Program-made: the position numbers and the translations under genes | Notes under the pieces: model-generated | Seen by the model: only the letters and a program-made list of their open reading frames with translations | What the model was told of the DNA's origin: nothing | Database searches by the model: none | Part shown: positions 40,180-49,455 of the stretch, piece by piece | Layout: every line of letters begins with the position of its first letter | Position numbering within the stretch: the stretch's first letter is position 1 | Source: SZUA-365 sp049663345 | GTDB lineage: Bacteria; Bacteroidota; Ignavibacteria; SZUA-365 | Reading direction: 5' to 3' | NCBI GenBank assembly: GCA_049663345.1 | Contig: JBATDG010000099.1 | Span: 1-64,000 of the forward strand | DNA length: 64,000 bases

Positions 40180-42480
40180 TCAACGGAAAACATAGAACAG
40201 GACAACCACGCCAGCGAGAACGAAAGCGATGTAGGCCTGAATTTTTCCCGTCTGTGTTTTCTTCAAAAGGATTCCAAAGAAGCCGAAGACATAAGCGGTA
40301 CCATTGACCGCGCCATCGACCACGTATTTATCGAAAAGTCCGCTGATGCGCGACTGCCACATCGTGATCGACGCAACGCCGTTCACGGCACCATCGACGA
40401 TGTGGGAATCGAACCAGTACAATATTCTTGAAACGAAGTGGACCGCTGGAACCACAATCCATTTCTCATAAATTTCGTCGAAATACCACTTGTTGAGCAG
40501 GAAGCGGTGCAGCGGCGCAAACTTCGCGGCGATCTTGTCGGGATCGATCAGCTTGCGGCGGTAGACGCCAAACGCCAATGCGATGCCGCTCAACGCGAGA
40601 ATCAGCGAAGTGATCATCGCCGGGAGATGCGATGCATGGACCTTATGTTCAAATGCTTCCTGAGAAGGATTGGCTACAACGGCCGTTCCCTCTTCGACTC
40701 CTGCTTCTTCGACAACAGCTTCGCCTTGCGTGGTTTCGCCGGACATGGCTTCACTCTGCATCGGGGTACTTTCAACCGTTCCGTCATGCGGGGCTTCACC
40801 GTGCACAGCCGCCTCAGCAGCATTCCCCTCTCCGTGCGTCCCTTCGCCATGAGCGTAGGAATACCAATTGGCGCCGGTGACAGTAGCGGGTGCGGGAATA
40901 GATTTCACGAACCAGCCTGCGGGACCCGAAAACGGATTGAAGGAGAAGAAAATCCAGATTGAGAGTGTAGCAAGCACAACGATCGGAACCTTCATCGTCA
41001 TCGGCGATTCATGAATGTGCTCGAAAATATCGGGACGCTTCGATTCGCCGAAGAAGGTAAGAATAACCACGCGGAACATATAGAAAGCGGTCAGAGCGGC
41101 GACGAAAAATCCGACCAATGGAACAATGACCGACAGCTCTCCGCGGAGTCCGCCGAACGCCCATGCACCGGCAAGAATTTCATCCTTGCTGAGGAAGCCG
41201 GAGAAAAGCGGCACCCCCGAGATGGCCAGGGACGCGATCAGGAAGGTCGCGAATGTCACCGGCATCTTCTTTGCGAGACCACCCATGTTGCGCACATCCT
41301 GGGGATCGGAATCGTGATCATGGATTTTATGCAGTCCATGATGCATTGCGTGAATGACGGATCCCGAACCGAGGAAGAGACACGCTTTGAACATTGCGTG
41401 TGTGACCAAATGGAAAAATCCGGCAGTGTAAGCGCCGACGCCGAGGGCGAGAATCATGTAGCCGAGCTGGCTGACCGTGGAATAGGCCAGCACTTTCTTT
41501 ATATCGTTCTGTACAATCGCAATAGTACCTGCGACGAACGCAGTGATGGTACCGATAATGGCGATGACAAGCAGCGCGTCGCCAGACATCATCGGGAAGG
41601 TTCTTGCAACGAGGTACACGCCTGCAGCGACCATGGTAGCCGCATGGATCAGGGCGCTTACCGGAGTCGGACCCTCCATTGCATCAGGCAGCCAGGTGTG
41701 CAGCGGGAACTGCGCACTCTTGCCGATGGCTCCCATGAATACGAGAATACCTGCAGCCGTAAGCCAGGCTTCGGATCCGAAGGGAAGATGTCCTGCGGCG
41801 ATATGCGCGAAAATCTCATCGAAGCGGAAGGTGCCGTAGCTTGTGAACAGGATCATGATGCCTATCCACATACCAATGTCACCGACCCGGTTCATAAGGA
41901 ACGCTTTCGTAGCAGCATAACCCGGACGCGGTTTTTCATACCAGAATCCGATGAGCAGATACGAGCTGAGTCCGACGAGCTCCCACGCTACATACATCAG
42001 CAGAAGATTGTTCGTGATGATGATGCCCAGCATCGAAAATGCGAACACGCCAAGGTAGGCGAAGAACCGATGATATTTCGCGTCGCCGTGCATGTAGCCG
42101 ATCGAGAACAGATGCACGAGCGCGGTAATAAGCGTCACCACGACGAGCATGATCGCTACCAGACGGTCGATGAGGATACCGAGTTCAATCTGCAGAGGGA
42201 TAGTATTTCCGAACACCTGTATGGTGGTATGGAAATCTACCCACTGAAAATTCATCTGAATCGGCGTCAGCGAGAACCCGTGAATCGCCGGAGTCTCTGG
42301 CAGCGCATACACGCCGAAGAGAACGGCGAGGGCCAGGCCAAGATTCAGGAACATTAGCCCGGTCGCGATGACATCGCCCTTTCGCGGGAGCCGTTTCCCG
42401 AACGCCAGAAGCAGCATGAACGAGAACAGGGGGATGAAAAGAATAATCAGAACCAGGGTGAGCAGTGTGTCAGCTGTCAT
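40180..42480 (-). CDS. nuoL: NADH-quinone oxidoreductase subunit L, with a His/Glu-rich insertion
   Basis: The 766-residue distal pump subunit carries FSIGYMHGDAKYHRFFAYLG, AWELVGLSSYLLIGFWYEKP, SAQFPLHTWLPDAMEGPTPV and VLAYSTVSQLGYMILALGVG. It also has the C-terminal lateral helix region. It is about 120-150 residues longer than usual (about 610-650): between WFVKSIPAPATVTGANWYSY and EHKVHASHLPAMITSLILAL lies an acidic low-complexity loop (HGEGTHGEGNAAEAAVHGEA, VVEEAGVEEGTAVV, about 557-635). ATG 42480 gives the normal NuoL N-terminus; the frame runs to 42615 inside the OmpA-like gene and is not needed. Confidence 0.93.
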   Translation of the reverse strand: MTADTLLTLVLIILFIPLFSFMLLLAFGKRLPRKGDVIATGLMFLNLGLALAVLFGVYALPETPAIHGFSLTPIQMNFQWVDFHTTIQVFGNTIPLQIELGILIDRLVAIMLVVVTLITALVHLFSIGYMHGDAKYHRFFAYLGVFAFSMLGIIITNNLLLMYVAWELVGLSSYLLIGFWYEKPRPGYAATKAFLMNRVGDIGMWIGIMILFTSYGTFRFDEIFAHIAAGHLPFGSEAWLTAAGILVFMGAIGKSAQFPLHTWLPDAMEGPTPVSALIHAATMVAAGVYLVARTFPMMSGDALLVIAIIGTITAFVAGTIAIVQNDIKKVLAYSTVSQLGYMILALGVGAYTAGFFHLVTHAMFKACLFLGSGSVIHAMHHGLHKIHDHDSDPQDVRNMGGLAKKMPVTFATFLIASLAISGVPLFSGFLSKDEILAGAWAFGGLRGELSVIVPLVGFFVAALTAFYMFRVVILTFFGESKRPDIFEHIHESPMTMKVPIVVLATLSIWIFFSFNPFSGPAGWFVKSIPAPATVTGANWYSYAHGEGTHGEGNAAEAAVHGEAPHDGTVESTPMQSEAMSGETTQGEAVVEEAGVEEGTAVVANPSQEAFEHKVHASHLPAMITSLILALSGIALAFGVYRRKLIDPDKIAAKFAPLHRFLLNKWYFDEIYEKWIVVPAVHFVSRILYWFDSHIVDGAVNGVASITMWQSRISGLFDKYVVDGAVNGTAYVFGFFGILLKKTQTGKIQAYIAFVLAGVVVLFYVFR

Positions 42481-42523
42481 GGCTGTATTCGCACTCGTGT
42501 TGTTTTCGCCTGTTGCGTAATAA

Positions 42524-44533
42524 TCATTTGATCGAAAGCACTTTGAATTCGATGCGGCGGTTGCGCGCGCGCCCCGCTTCGGTGGAGTTGTTCGCACGCG
42601 ACTCGTTTTCGCCATAGCCGCGAGCCCGCAAACGCGTATCAGCGATTCCCTGCCCTGTCAAAAAGAGCAAAACCGCTTCGGCGCGAAGGCGCGATAATTC
42701 CTGATTCGCCGCAGCATCGCCGCGGGAGTCAGTATGTCCACCGATTTCAACAATAACGGTTGGATTGTCCTTGAGAGTCTGCAAGGCTGCATTGAGCGCA
42801 ATCAGAGCCTCAAGTGTCAATTCAGCAGATCCTTCCTTGAAATTTACTCCGTCAAGCACCAATGCCTGACCTACCTGCAGCACCGCGGTAGTGAGAGGCA
42901 CGGTGTCGGGACAACCGTCGTCGTCTTTGTAATTATTGATGGTCTCCGGTTCGCCGGGACAGCCGTCCTGGCCGTCGACAATACCGTCCTTGTCGCTGTC
43001 GCGGGAAAATGGATCAGAACCGGAGCTCACTTCAATTCCATCAGTACTGCCGTCGCCATCACTGTCGGCGAGGAGCGGATCCGTATGATAGCGCTTTACT
43101 TCCTCACCATCCGGCAATCCATCGCCGTCTGTATCCGCGACAGCCGGGTCGGTGCGCAGTTCGATTTCGCGTTTATCTTCAAGTCCGTCGCCATCGGTGT
43201 CCTGACTGCGCGGGTCAGTGTGATGCGCCCGTACTTCTTCAAGATCACTGATTCCGTCTGCATCTGAATCGCTGCGCAGCGGATCGGAATGCCATTGATG
43301 AACTTCCTCACCATCCGTCAATCCGTCTTTATCCGAGTCAGGATTGAACGGGTCTGTACCATGTGCGAATTCCTCGCCTTCAGTCAGGCCATCGCCATCG
43401 GTGTCAGGATTGGACGGGTCTGTCTTCTTTGCGACCTCTTCCATATCGGTCAGACGATCGTCGTCGCTGTCGGTCTTCAGGGGATCTGTATGGTAAATGT
43501 TCAATTCGTCACTGTCGCTCAGGCCGTCGCCGTCCGTATCCGGATTGAGCGGGTCGGTTCCGATGCTTTCCTCATACGTGTCAGTGAGGCCGTCGCCGTC
43601 GCGGTCGCTGTGACCGAATAAGTAGAATTGCACGCCGAGAGTGAAGCTGCCCCAGGAGTCCGCGTTTTCTAAGGACTTGACTCGATCTACACGGCCGGCA
43701 AGACTGAAATTCTCCTGAACCACATTTCCCAGACCATCCATCATGTCGTTGCCCTCGCCGATCAGAAACCGATAGGTAAGATCGGCATTAATGGCAATTT
43801 GCTCCGTCAGGAGAATGTCGAAACCGAAGCCAACGGGAATGATGGTCAGAGTGTTCGCATCTGCCGGGAGAGAAGATTGTCCTTCTACGATCTCGGATGA
43901 AACAAAATTCCCATCCTTGTCCCTGGTCACAAGATCAACGTAGAAAGGTTCTTTCCCGAAAGTCACATTGAGCAGGGAATTATTTGCGTTTGCATTCTCA
44001 TAACGCATGATCCCCGCTCCTGCCGTGATGTAGGGATTCACCCAGCGCTTGGGAAAGAGATTGATCACGAAGCGGAGTTCACTGAACCAGAGCTCATCTT
44101 TCTCATAGACGGTGTTGCGCATGCGGGGATTGTTGGCAATTTCACTGAAGTCACCTTCAGGAAAACTTGAGAGCCCACCTACAAGACGCGGGTCGCGAAA
44201 GAACTGCCGTGTGTAGACACCCTTGAATTCGTCGCGGAGACGGCGGTTGTATACATAATTGCCGATACCGCCATCAACCTGCACGCCGAGTTCGGAGAGG
44301 ATATTGTAGCGAGCGTAGCCGTAGAGCAAAGCGCCGTAGTACTGATCGGTGAATTCACCGAAGTACTTCGTGGCGCCGCCACCCGCTCCGAGAATGAGCA
44401 TGTGCTCGGGATCCCAGGTGTAGGTGATCTTCTGCGCTTGCGCATACATGCCGCATACCAGCAAAAGAATGAATGCCGGAAGAATCCTCAGCTGCAGGAT
44501 TGAACAAGGACGATATGGACGCAGAATCATCAT
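42524..44533 (-). CDS. OmpA-family outer-membrane protein with thrombospondin type 3 repeats, inside the nuo operon
   Basis: The 669-residue protein has a signal peptide (ILPAFILLLVCGMYAQAQ). Residues 35-308 are a predicted outer-membrane barrel-like part (LILGAGGGATKYFGEFTDQY; INADLTYRFLIGE). Residues 309-545 hold nine to ten Ca2+-binding TSP3 repeats of about 23 residues (DTDGDGLSDSDELN pattern). Residues 555-669 are an OmpA C-terminal peptidoglycan-binding domain (VIVEIGGHTDSRGDAAANQE; RARGYGENESRANNSTEAGR; RNRRIEFKV). Its ATG overlaps the nuoK stop and nuoL begins 43 nt after its end, so it is inserted in the operon. No role in complex I is known; it may be co-expressed for envelope integrity. 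Confidence 0.92.
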   Translation of the reverse strand: MMILRPYRPCSILQLRILPAFILLLVCGMYAQAQKITYTWDPEHMLILGAGGGATKYFGEFTDQYYGALLYGYARYNILSELGVQVDGGIGNYVYNRRLRDEFKGVYTRQFFRDPRLVGGLSSFPEGDFSEIANNPRMRNTVYEKDELWFSELRFVINLFPKRWVNPYITAGAGIMRYENANANNSLLNVTFGKEPFYVDLVTRDKDGNFVSSEIVEGQSSLPADANTLTIIPVGFGFDILLTEQIAINADLTYRFLIGEGNDMMDGLGNVVQENFSLAGRVDRVKSLENADSWGSFTLGVQFYLFGHSDRDGDGLTDTYEESIGTDPLNPDTDGDGLSDSDELNIYHTDPLKTDSDDDRLTDMEEVAKKTDPSNPDTDGDGLTEGEEFAHGTDPFNPDSDKDGLTDGEEVHQWHSDPLRSDSDADGISDLEEVRAHHTDPRSQDTDGDGLEDKREIELRTDPAVADTDGDGLPDGEEVKRYHTDPLLADSDGDGSTDGIEVSSGSDPFSRDSDKDGIVDGQDGCPGEPETINNYKDDDGCPDTVPLTTAVLQVGQALVLDGVNFKEGSAELTLEALIALNAALQTLKDNPTVIVEIGGHTDSRGDAAANQELSRLRAEAVLLFLTGQGIADTRLRARGYGENESRANNSTEAGRARNRRIEFKVLSIK

Positions 44534-44841
44534 TCCTTGAGGCTTGTGATCTTGTCCGCTTCGACGGTGTTGTTCAAACGAAATACATGCAGCACGATGG
44601 CCAGGGCCACAGCGGCTTCAGCGGCAGCGAGAATGATCACGAACAGCGCCATGACGTGGCCCTGCAGATTCATTCCCTGGTAGCGGGAGAACGCGATCAG
44701 ATTGATGTTTGCGGCGTTCAGAATGAATTCAATGCCCATCAGCATGAGCACAGCATTGCGCCGTGTCGCGAGGGCGAGTACGCCGAGGCAAAACAGGATC
44801 GCGGCGACGATAAGATAGTGGGTGAGTCCGATTTCAAACAT
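44530..44841 (-). CDS. nuoK: NADH-quinone oxidoreductase subunit K
   Basis: The 103-residue subunit has three transmembrane helices: LTHYLIVAAILFCLGVLALA, NAVLMLMGIEFILNAANINL (carrying the conserved Glu of the proton path) and ALFVIILAAAEAAVALAIVL (second conserved Glu). Length and order match NuoK exactly. It starts 3 nt after nuoJ and its stop overlaps the ATG of the OmpA-like gene. Confidence 0.96.
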   Translation of the reverse strand: MFEIGLTHYLIVAAILFCLGVLALATRRNAVLMLMGIEFILNAANINLIAFSRYQGMNLQGHVMALFVIILAAAEAAVALAIVLHVFRLNNTVEADKITSLKE

Positions 44842-44844
44842 GGT

Positions 44845-45348
44845 TTATGCCTCCTCCGGCTTGCGGGCAATGAGCGCGGCGCCCATGACTGCTACCAGCA
44901 GCAGGATTCCCGCGACCTCGAACGGCAGGATGAACGTGGTCAGCAGAAGCTCGCCGAGCTCCAGCGCAGTACCCTGAATCTGAGGCTGCTCGGTAATCTG
45001 CGGCATCCATTGGGCACCTGTGATCACAACGACAAGCATGCCGAAAGCGAATGCCACGACGATCGTTGCGGGCAGGGTTTTCATCACACTCGTGCTGACC
45101 TCAATGTCTGTCGCACGCCTCGTGAGCATGACACCAAACACGAGCAGGATCATGATTCCACCGATATACACCATGATCTGGGCCACGGCGATAAAATCAG
45201 CGGAGAGCAGGACGTAAAGGCCCGCGACCCCCATGAATGTGAACAGCAGTGAAAATGCTGCGTAGATAAGGCTGCGCGAAAAGACGACCACAAAGGCCGG
45301 CAATATGGTCAGCGCTGCAAAAACGTAGAAAAGGATTGTCAGTTCCAT
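44845..45348 (-). CDS. nuoJ: NADH-quinone oxidoreductase subunit J
   Basis: The 167-residue membrane subunit (about five transmembrane helices) includes AAFSLLFTFMGVAGLYVLLS and ADFIAVAQIMVYIGGIMILLVFGVMLT, the NuoJ signature containing the pi-bulge helix. ATG 45348 (MELTILFYVF) is the usual family start; an upstream ATG at 45387 adds 13 polar residues with no better ribosome-binding site. Between nuoI and nuoK as expected. Confidence 0.94.
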   Translation of the reverse strand: MELTILFYVFAALTILPAFVVVFSRSLIYAAFSLLFTFMGVAGLYVLLSADFIAVAQIMVYIGGIMILLVFGVMLTRRATDIEVSTSVMKTLPATIVVAFAFGMLVVVITGAQWMPQITEQPQIQGTALELGELLLTTFILPFEVAGILLLVAVMGAALIARKPEEA

Positions 45349-45418
45349 TGGCTCAAGCGTATTGATTTCGTAAGGCCGCGGTCGCATGCTGCGCCGTGGC
45401 GGAATCGCCTGTTATCCG

Positions 45419-46123
45419 TTATTTTTCCGGCGCAGGAGTTGGGTCCGACGCGGACGCTTCAGTTTCGGAAGCAGCGCTGCCCGGGACCGGAGCATCGCTG
45501 TCTGTCGCCGCATCGTTCTGAGCGGCCGGCTGCTCTGCTGCAGCCTTCTCTGCCGCGGCTTTCTCGGCTGCGGCTTTTTCAGCAGCAGCTTTTTTCTTGG
45601 CCTCTGCATCCGCCGCCTTTTTCGCATCCGCTTCCTCTTTCGCGCGTGCAGCGTTGGCTACTTTCACGGCGCCTTCTTCAGCGGTCATGGTGGAAAAACG
45701 GTAGACCAGGTCTTCGCGGTTGTATTCGGAAAATTCGAACACCGGGGTCATGAAAATACAGACTGTCGGGCAGGGCGGAACACAGAGTCCGCAGAAGCAG
45801 CATTTCGCAATGTCGATATCGAACTGCGTGACCCAGAGACGCTTGCGGTTGCCGGTCGAAGTGTCGCCGAGCTCCTCCTCGGGCAGCGCCTTGGCTGTCT
45901 CAATGGTGATGCAGTTGACCGGACAAGCCTTCGCGCATTGATCGCAGCCGATGCAGTCATCCATATTTACGTACAGACGGTTCCGTACGCGATCGGGAAT
46001 ATCATGGGTTTCGTCGGGCCACTGGATTGTCACGTTCCTGACGAAGAGATGACCCCAGGTGATCTTCATCCCCACCAACGCGGTGGCGATGCCGTCGTAT
46101 ATGTCTTTGAAGTATCCGCTCAT
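45419..46123 (-). CDS. nuoI: NADH-quinone oxidoreductase subunit I, with Ala/Lys-rich C-terminal tail
   Basis: The 234-residue subunit holds two 4Fe-4S clusters: CIGCDQCAKACPVNC (about 57-71) and CCFCGLCVPPCPTVC (about 108-122). These clusters (N6a/N6b) hand electrons toward NuoB. The conserved part ends near 155; the following ~80 residues are a charged helical stretch (KEEADAKKAADAEAKKKAAA then repeated EKAAA units) and an acidic Pro/Ser tail ending PTPAPEK. This tail is absent from typical NuoI (about 160-180 residues). Confidence 0.94.
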   Translation of the reverse strand: MSGYFKDIYDGIATALVGMKITWGHLFVRNVTIQWPDETHDIPDRVRNRLYVNMDDCIGCDQCAKACPVNCITIETAKALPEEELGDTSTGNRKRLWVTQFDIDIAKCCFCGLCVPPCPTVCIFMTPVFEFSEYNREDLVYRFSTMTAEEGAVKVANAARAKEEADAKKAADAEAKKKAAAEKAAAEKAAAEKAAAEQPAAQNDAATDSDAPVPGSAASETEASASDPTPAPEK

Positions 46124-46154
46124 AACGTCGTTGTTTTATCCAATCGGATGGGTA

Positions 46155-47264
46155 TTAGAGAATCACCACAAGAAAACCAACCAACAATGCGATGCCGAAG
46201 GAAAAAGGAATCAGCACCTTCCAGCACATATACATGAGCTGATCTACGCGAAGACGCGGGAGCGTCCACCGTACCCAGATCATAACGAACACAAAGAACA
46301 GACCCTTGATCGCGAGCCAGCCGAATTGCTCGAGCGCCACAAGCCACGGTGCGTTGAAAGCATCGCCGAGATACACGCCGAAAGGACTGTTCCATCCACC
46401 GAAAAACAGGATGGCAGTCACGGCGGAAACGAGGAACATGTTGGCGTATTCGGACATGAAGAACATCGCGAATTTCATTCCACTGTACTCAGTGTGATAT
46501 CCCGATACGAGCTCGGATTCCGCTTCCGGGATATCGAAGGGCGTGCGGTTGGTTTCCGCAAGTCCCGAGATATAGTACATCACAAAGGTGGCGAGAAACA
46601 GCGGGAAGAAAATCAGATTGGCCCAGGAGGCGCTGAGCACCTCACCGCTGGCCAGAATGACGTCCTGCTTCGGACCGCCGAAAACGATCCAGTTCCAGAT
46701 CGGGCCCGACTGCGCCGTGATGATGTCCTGCAGATTGAGGCTGCCGACGAATATCACGATGATGACGAGCACCATAGCCGCCGGAACTTCATAACTGACG
46801 ATCTGCGCTACGCCGCGCATCGCTCCGTAAAGGCTGTATTTGTTGTTCGAAGCCCACCCTGCCATCATGATGGCCGCCACGTTGATCGAGCTGATGGCGA
46901 GCAGGTAGAAAACGCCGAGATTCAGGTCGGCGCCAACATACTGGCTGCTGAAGGGAATGACGGCGAATGCCGCATACGCTGCCATGAAGGAGAGATACGG
47001 CGCGAGATTGAAGAGGAATTTGTCGGCCTTCGCGGGCGTGATGTCCTCTTTTTGGAGGAGCTTGAACACGTCGGCGATGGGCTGAATTATTCCCCAAGGA
47101 CCGGTGCGCATGGGACCGAGCCGGTCCTGCATCCAAGCCGAGATTTTCACTTCTCCCAGAATGGCGAGCAGCGCGTAGAGCAGGATGAATACCAGAGGCA
47201 GCGCGCAATAAAGCACGACTGTCAGAAGGTTATCACCGAGAAAAGATTGGAGCAATGATTCCAT
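46155..47264 (-). CDS. nuoH: NADH-quinone oxidoreductase subunit H
   Basis: The 369-residue membrane subunit forms part of the quinone chamber. It contains WMQDRLGPMRTGPWGIIQPI (about 44-63), KLLQKEDITPAKADKFLF, GWASNNKYSLYGAMRGVAQI with VSYEVPAAMVL, and ETNRTPFDIPEAESELVSGY, all NuoH signatures. Eight or so transmembrane helices. 31 nt before nuoI and 26 nt after nuoD. Confidence 0.96.
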   Translation of the reverse strand: MESLLQSFLGDNLLTVVLYCALPLVFILLYALLAILGEVKISAWMQDRLGPMRTGPWGIIQPIADVFKLLQKEDITPAKADKFLFNLAPYLSFMAAYAAFAVIPFSSQYVGADLNLGVFYLLAISSINVAAIMMAGWASNNKYSLYGAMRGVAQIVSYEVPAAMVLVIIVIFVGSLNLQDIITAQSGPIWNWIVFGGPKQDVILASGEVLSASWANLIFFPLFLATFVMYYISGLAETNRTPFDIPEAESELVSGYHTEYSGMKFAMFFMSEYANMFLVSAVTAILFFGGWNSPFGVYLGDAFNAPWLVALEQFGWLAIKGLFFVFVMIWVRWTLPRLRVDQLMYMCWKVLIPFSFGIALLVGFLVVIL

Positions 47265-47290
47265 AGCGTATGCATGCCGAATATGCTGAA

Positions 47291-48451
47291 TTAACGATCC
47301 ACTTCACCGAGAACAATGTCAATGCTGCCGAGGATGGCAACAAGATCAGCGATCAGATGACCGCGAGAAATTTCGTCAATCACACTCAGGTTCACGAAAC
47401 TCGGACCGCGCACCTTCAAACGGAACGGATTGGCCGATCCGTCGCTGATAAGGTAGTAGCCGAGTTCTCCGCGCGGGTTTTCCACGCGGGTATAAATCTC
47501 TCCCTTCGCGGGACGAATGCGCTTCGGAATTGCCGACTGCACATCGCCCTCAGCAGGGAAGCTTTCAAGCGCCTGTTCGATGATCCTGATGGACTCTTCC
47601 ATTTCCCAGACGCGCACCATGTGGCGGTCCCAGCTGTCGCCGAGCGTGCCGGCCGAGCCGTCGCCGGTGATGACCTTCCAGTCAAAACGGTCGTAAATCG
47701 AATACGGATCATCGCGGCGCAGATCCCAGTCAACACCGGAACCGCGGAGCATAGGACCGGAACATCCGTAACTTACCGCGACATCAGCCGGCAAAACGCC
47801 GACGTTGGCGGTGCGCTCGATGAAAATCTTGTTGTAGTTGAGCAGGTTGTTCACTTCGACGATCGTCGGCCGGATCTGCGCAATGAGCTTGATAACATCA
47901 CGCTCGAAACCGTCGTAGATGTCATGCGAAAGCCCGCCCACCCACATGTAATTGTAGAGGAGGCGTGCGCCGCAGGTGCGCTCGAAAATGTCGAGGATAT
48001 ATTCGCGGTCGCGGAAGCAATAGAGGAACGGGGTGAATGCCCCGATGTCCATTCCGAACGTTCCGATGGCCACGAGATGCGACGCGATGCGCTGCAGTTC
48101 GGCCATGATCACGCGGATGTACTCGACCTTCTCAGGCAGCTCAATACCCATCAGCCGCTCAACCGCCAGCACATAGCCGTGATTGTTGTTCATCGCGGCC
48201 AGGTAATCCATCCGGTCTGTGTACGGCACAACCTGGGGATAGGTCATCGCCTCAGCGTGTTTTTCGAAGCAGCGATGCAGATATCCCATCTGTGGGATAA
48301 CCTTGATGACAATTTCGCCGTCGAGAACAAGCTCAAGCCTCAGCACTCCATGCGTGGAGGGATGCTGAGGGCCCATATTGAGGACCAGTTCGTCTGTTTT
48401 TAATCGTCCCGAGGCTATACCTTCCTGCAGGACTTCGATGCTCTCTGTCAT
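47291..48451 (-). CDS. nuoD: NADH-quinone oxidoreductase subunit D
   Basis: The 386-residue 49-kDa-type subunit lines the quinone site. MGPQHPSTHGVLRLELVLDG (about 27-46) carries the quinone-contacting His; GYLHRCFEKHAEAMTYPQVV, DYLAAMNNNHGYVLAVERLM and RGSGVDWDLRRDDPYSIYDR are also diagnostic. The C-terminus ...AILGSIDIVLGEVDR is normal. Separate from nuoC (not fused as in E. coli). Confidence 0.96.
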   Translation of the reverse strand: MTESIEVLQEGIASGRLKTDELVLNMGPQHPSTHGVLRLELVLDGEIVIKVIPQMGYLHRCFEKHAEAMTYPQVVPYTDRMDYLAAMNNNHGYVLAVERLMGIELPEKVEYIRVIMAELQRIASHLVAIGTFGMDIGAFTPFLYCFRDREYILDIFERTCGARLLYNYMWVGGLSHDIYDGFERDVIKLIAQIRPTIVEVNNLLNYNKIFIERTANVGVLPADVAVSYGCSGPMLRGSGVDWDLRRDDPYSIYDRFDWKVITGDGSAGTLGDSWDRHMVRVWEMEESIRIIEQALESFPAEGDVQSAIPKRIRPAKGEIYTRVENPRGELGYYLISDGSANPFRLKVRGPSFVNLSVIDEISRGHLIADLVAILGSIDIVLGEVDR

Positions 48452-48467
48452 ACCGATGCGATCCTTT

Positions 48468-48944
48468 TCAGTACGGTACTTTCATTCCGTTATAAAACTC
48501 TGGGACTTGATAGTCTTTGCGAAGCGGGTGTCCTTCCCAATCCTCGGGAAGAAGAATGCGGCGGTGGTCGCTGTTTCCGTCGAAAATCATTCCGACGAGA
48601 TCGAAAGCTTCCCTCTCATGCCATTCGGCGATGCGCCAGACGCGGTCAACCGAAGGCACATGAGGATTCTCAGCCTGTACCAGCACCTTCAATGTCAATT
48701 TGTGCCGAAGCGTCATGGAATCGAGGTGGTAAACGACGCCGAGTGTGCCGTCGGCATTGTCCACGCCGCTCAGACACATCAGTGTATCAAACGATAGCTG
48801 CGAATCATCGCGAACCTGCAGAGCGACATCCTTGATCGCCGACGCGTCGACGATGATGCAGGGCACGGACTCATCGAACTGCAGTCCGGCTTCGGGAAAC
48901 AGGCCGTTCAGATGCTCGAAAATTTCATTGCTCGCGAGTGCCAT
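48468..48944 (-). CDS. nuoC: NADH-quinone oxidoreductase subunit C
   Basis: The 158-residue 30-kDa-type subunit has LMCLSGVDNADGTLGVVYHL, then SVDRVWRIAEWHEREAFDLVGMIFDGNSDHRRILLPEDWEGHPLRKDYQVP, the diagnostic C-terminal segment. The frame opens at 49067 inside nuoB, but ATG 48944 (MALASNEIFEHLNGLFPEAG) starts 5 nt past the nuoB stop. Structural subunit of the peripheral arm. Confidence 0.94.
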   Translation of the reverse strand: MALASNEIFEHLNGLFPEAGLQFDESVPCIIVDASAIKDVALQVRDDSQLSFDTLMCLSGVDNADGTLGVVYHLDSMTLRHKLTLKVLVQAENPHVPSVDRVWRIAEWHEREAFDLVGMIFDGNSDHRRILLPEDWEGHPLRKDYQVPEFYNGMKVPY

Positions 48945-48948
48945 GCGA

Positions 48949-49437
48949 TCATTTCTCCTTGACGGTTGTGAAGGTGCGCACTTTTTCCTGCAGCCGCATC
49001 CACGATTCGAGGAGTGCCTCGGGACGCGGAGGACAGCCCGGAACGTACACATCAACGGGCACCACACGATCGACGCCCTTCAGCACATGATAGCCATGCT
49101 CCCAGTAAGGACCGCCGCAGTTTGAACAGCTGCCCATGGAAACGACGTAGCGGGGTTCGGCCATCTGCTCGTAGAGACGCTTGACGCGCGTCGCCATCTT
49201 GAGCGTGACCGTGCCGGCAACAATCATCACGTCGCATTGACGCGGACTCGGACGGGGCAGCACGCCGAAGCGCATGATGTCGTTGTGCGAGGCGCTTGCA
49301 GCCATCATTTCAATGGCGCAGCAGGCCAGGCCGAACGACATCTGCCACAACGAACACAGCCGTGCCCAGTTGAGAACCCCTTCCACCGATGTCAGAACGA
49401 TATTGCCGTCGTCGAATTGCTTGCTCAAAAGACCCAT
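48949..49437 (-). CDS. nuoB: NADH-quinone oxidoreductase subunit B
   Basis: The 162-residue subunit binds the terminal 4Fe-4S cluster N2. Ligands seen: the tandem C39-C40 in GLACCAIEMM, a Cys in MGSCSNCGGPYW and the Cys in YVPGCPPRPEALLE. The segment RPSPRQCDVMIVAGTVTLKM is also typical. Shorter C-terminus than E. coli NuoB, as in Chlorobi-type complexes. Confidence 0.96.
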   Translation of the reverse strand: MGLLSKQFDDGNIVLTSVEGVLNWARLCSLWQMSFGLACCAIEMMAASASHNDIMRFGVLPRPSPRQCDVMIVAGTVTLKMATRVKRLYEQMAEPRYVVSMGSCSNCGGPYWEHGYHVLKGVDRVVPVDVYVPGCPPRPEALLESWMRLQEKVRTFTTVKEK

Positions 49438-49455
49438 GAAAACTCCTTTACGATC

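Noticed and set aside
41011..42357. Long plus-strand frame opposite nuoL
   Set aside because: Shadow of nuoL; composition His/Asp/Arg-rich without domain signals.
42481..42615. 45-residue N-terminal extension of NuoL
   Set aside because: Lies in the OmpA-like coding region; NuoL family start matches ATG 42480.
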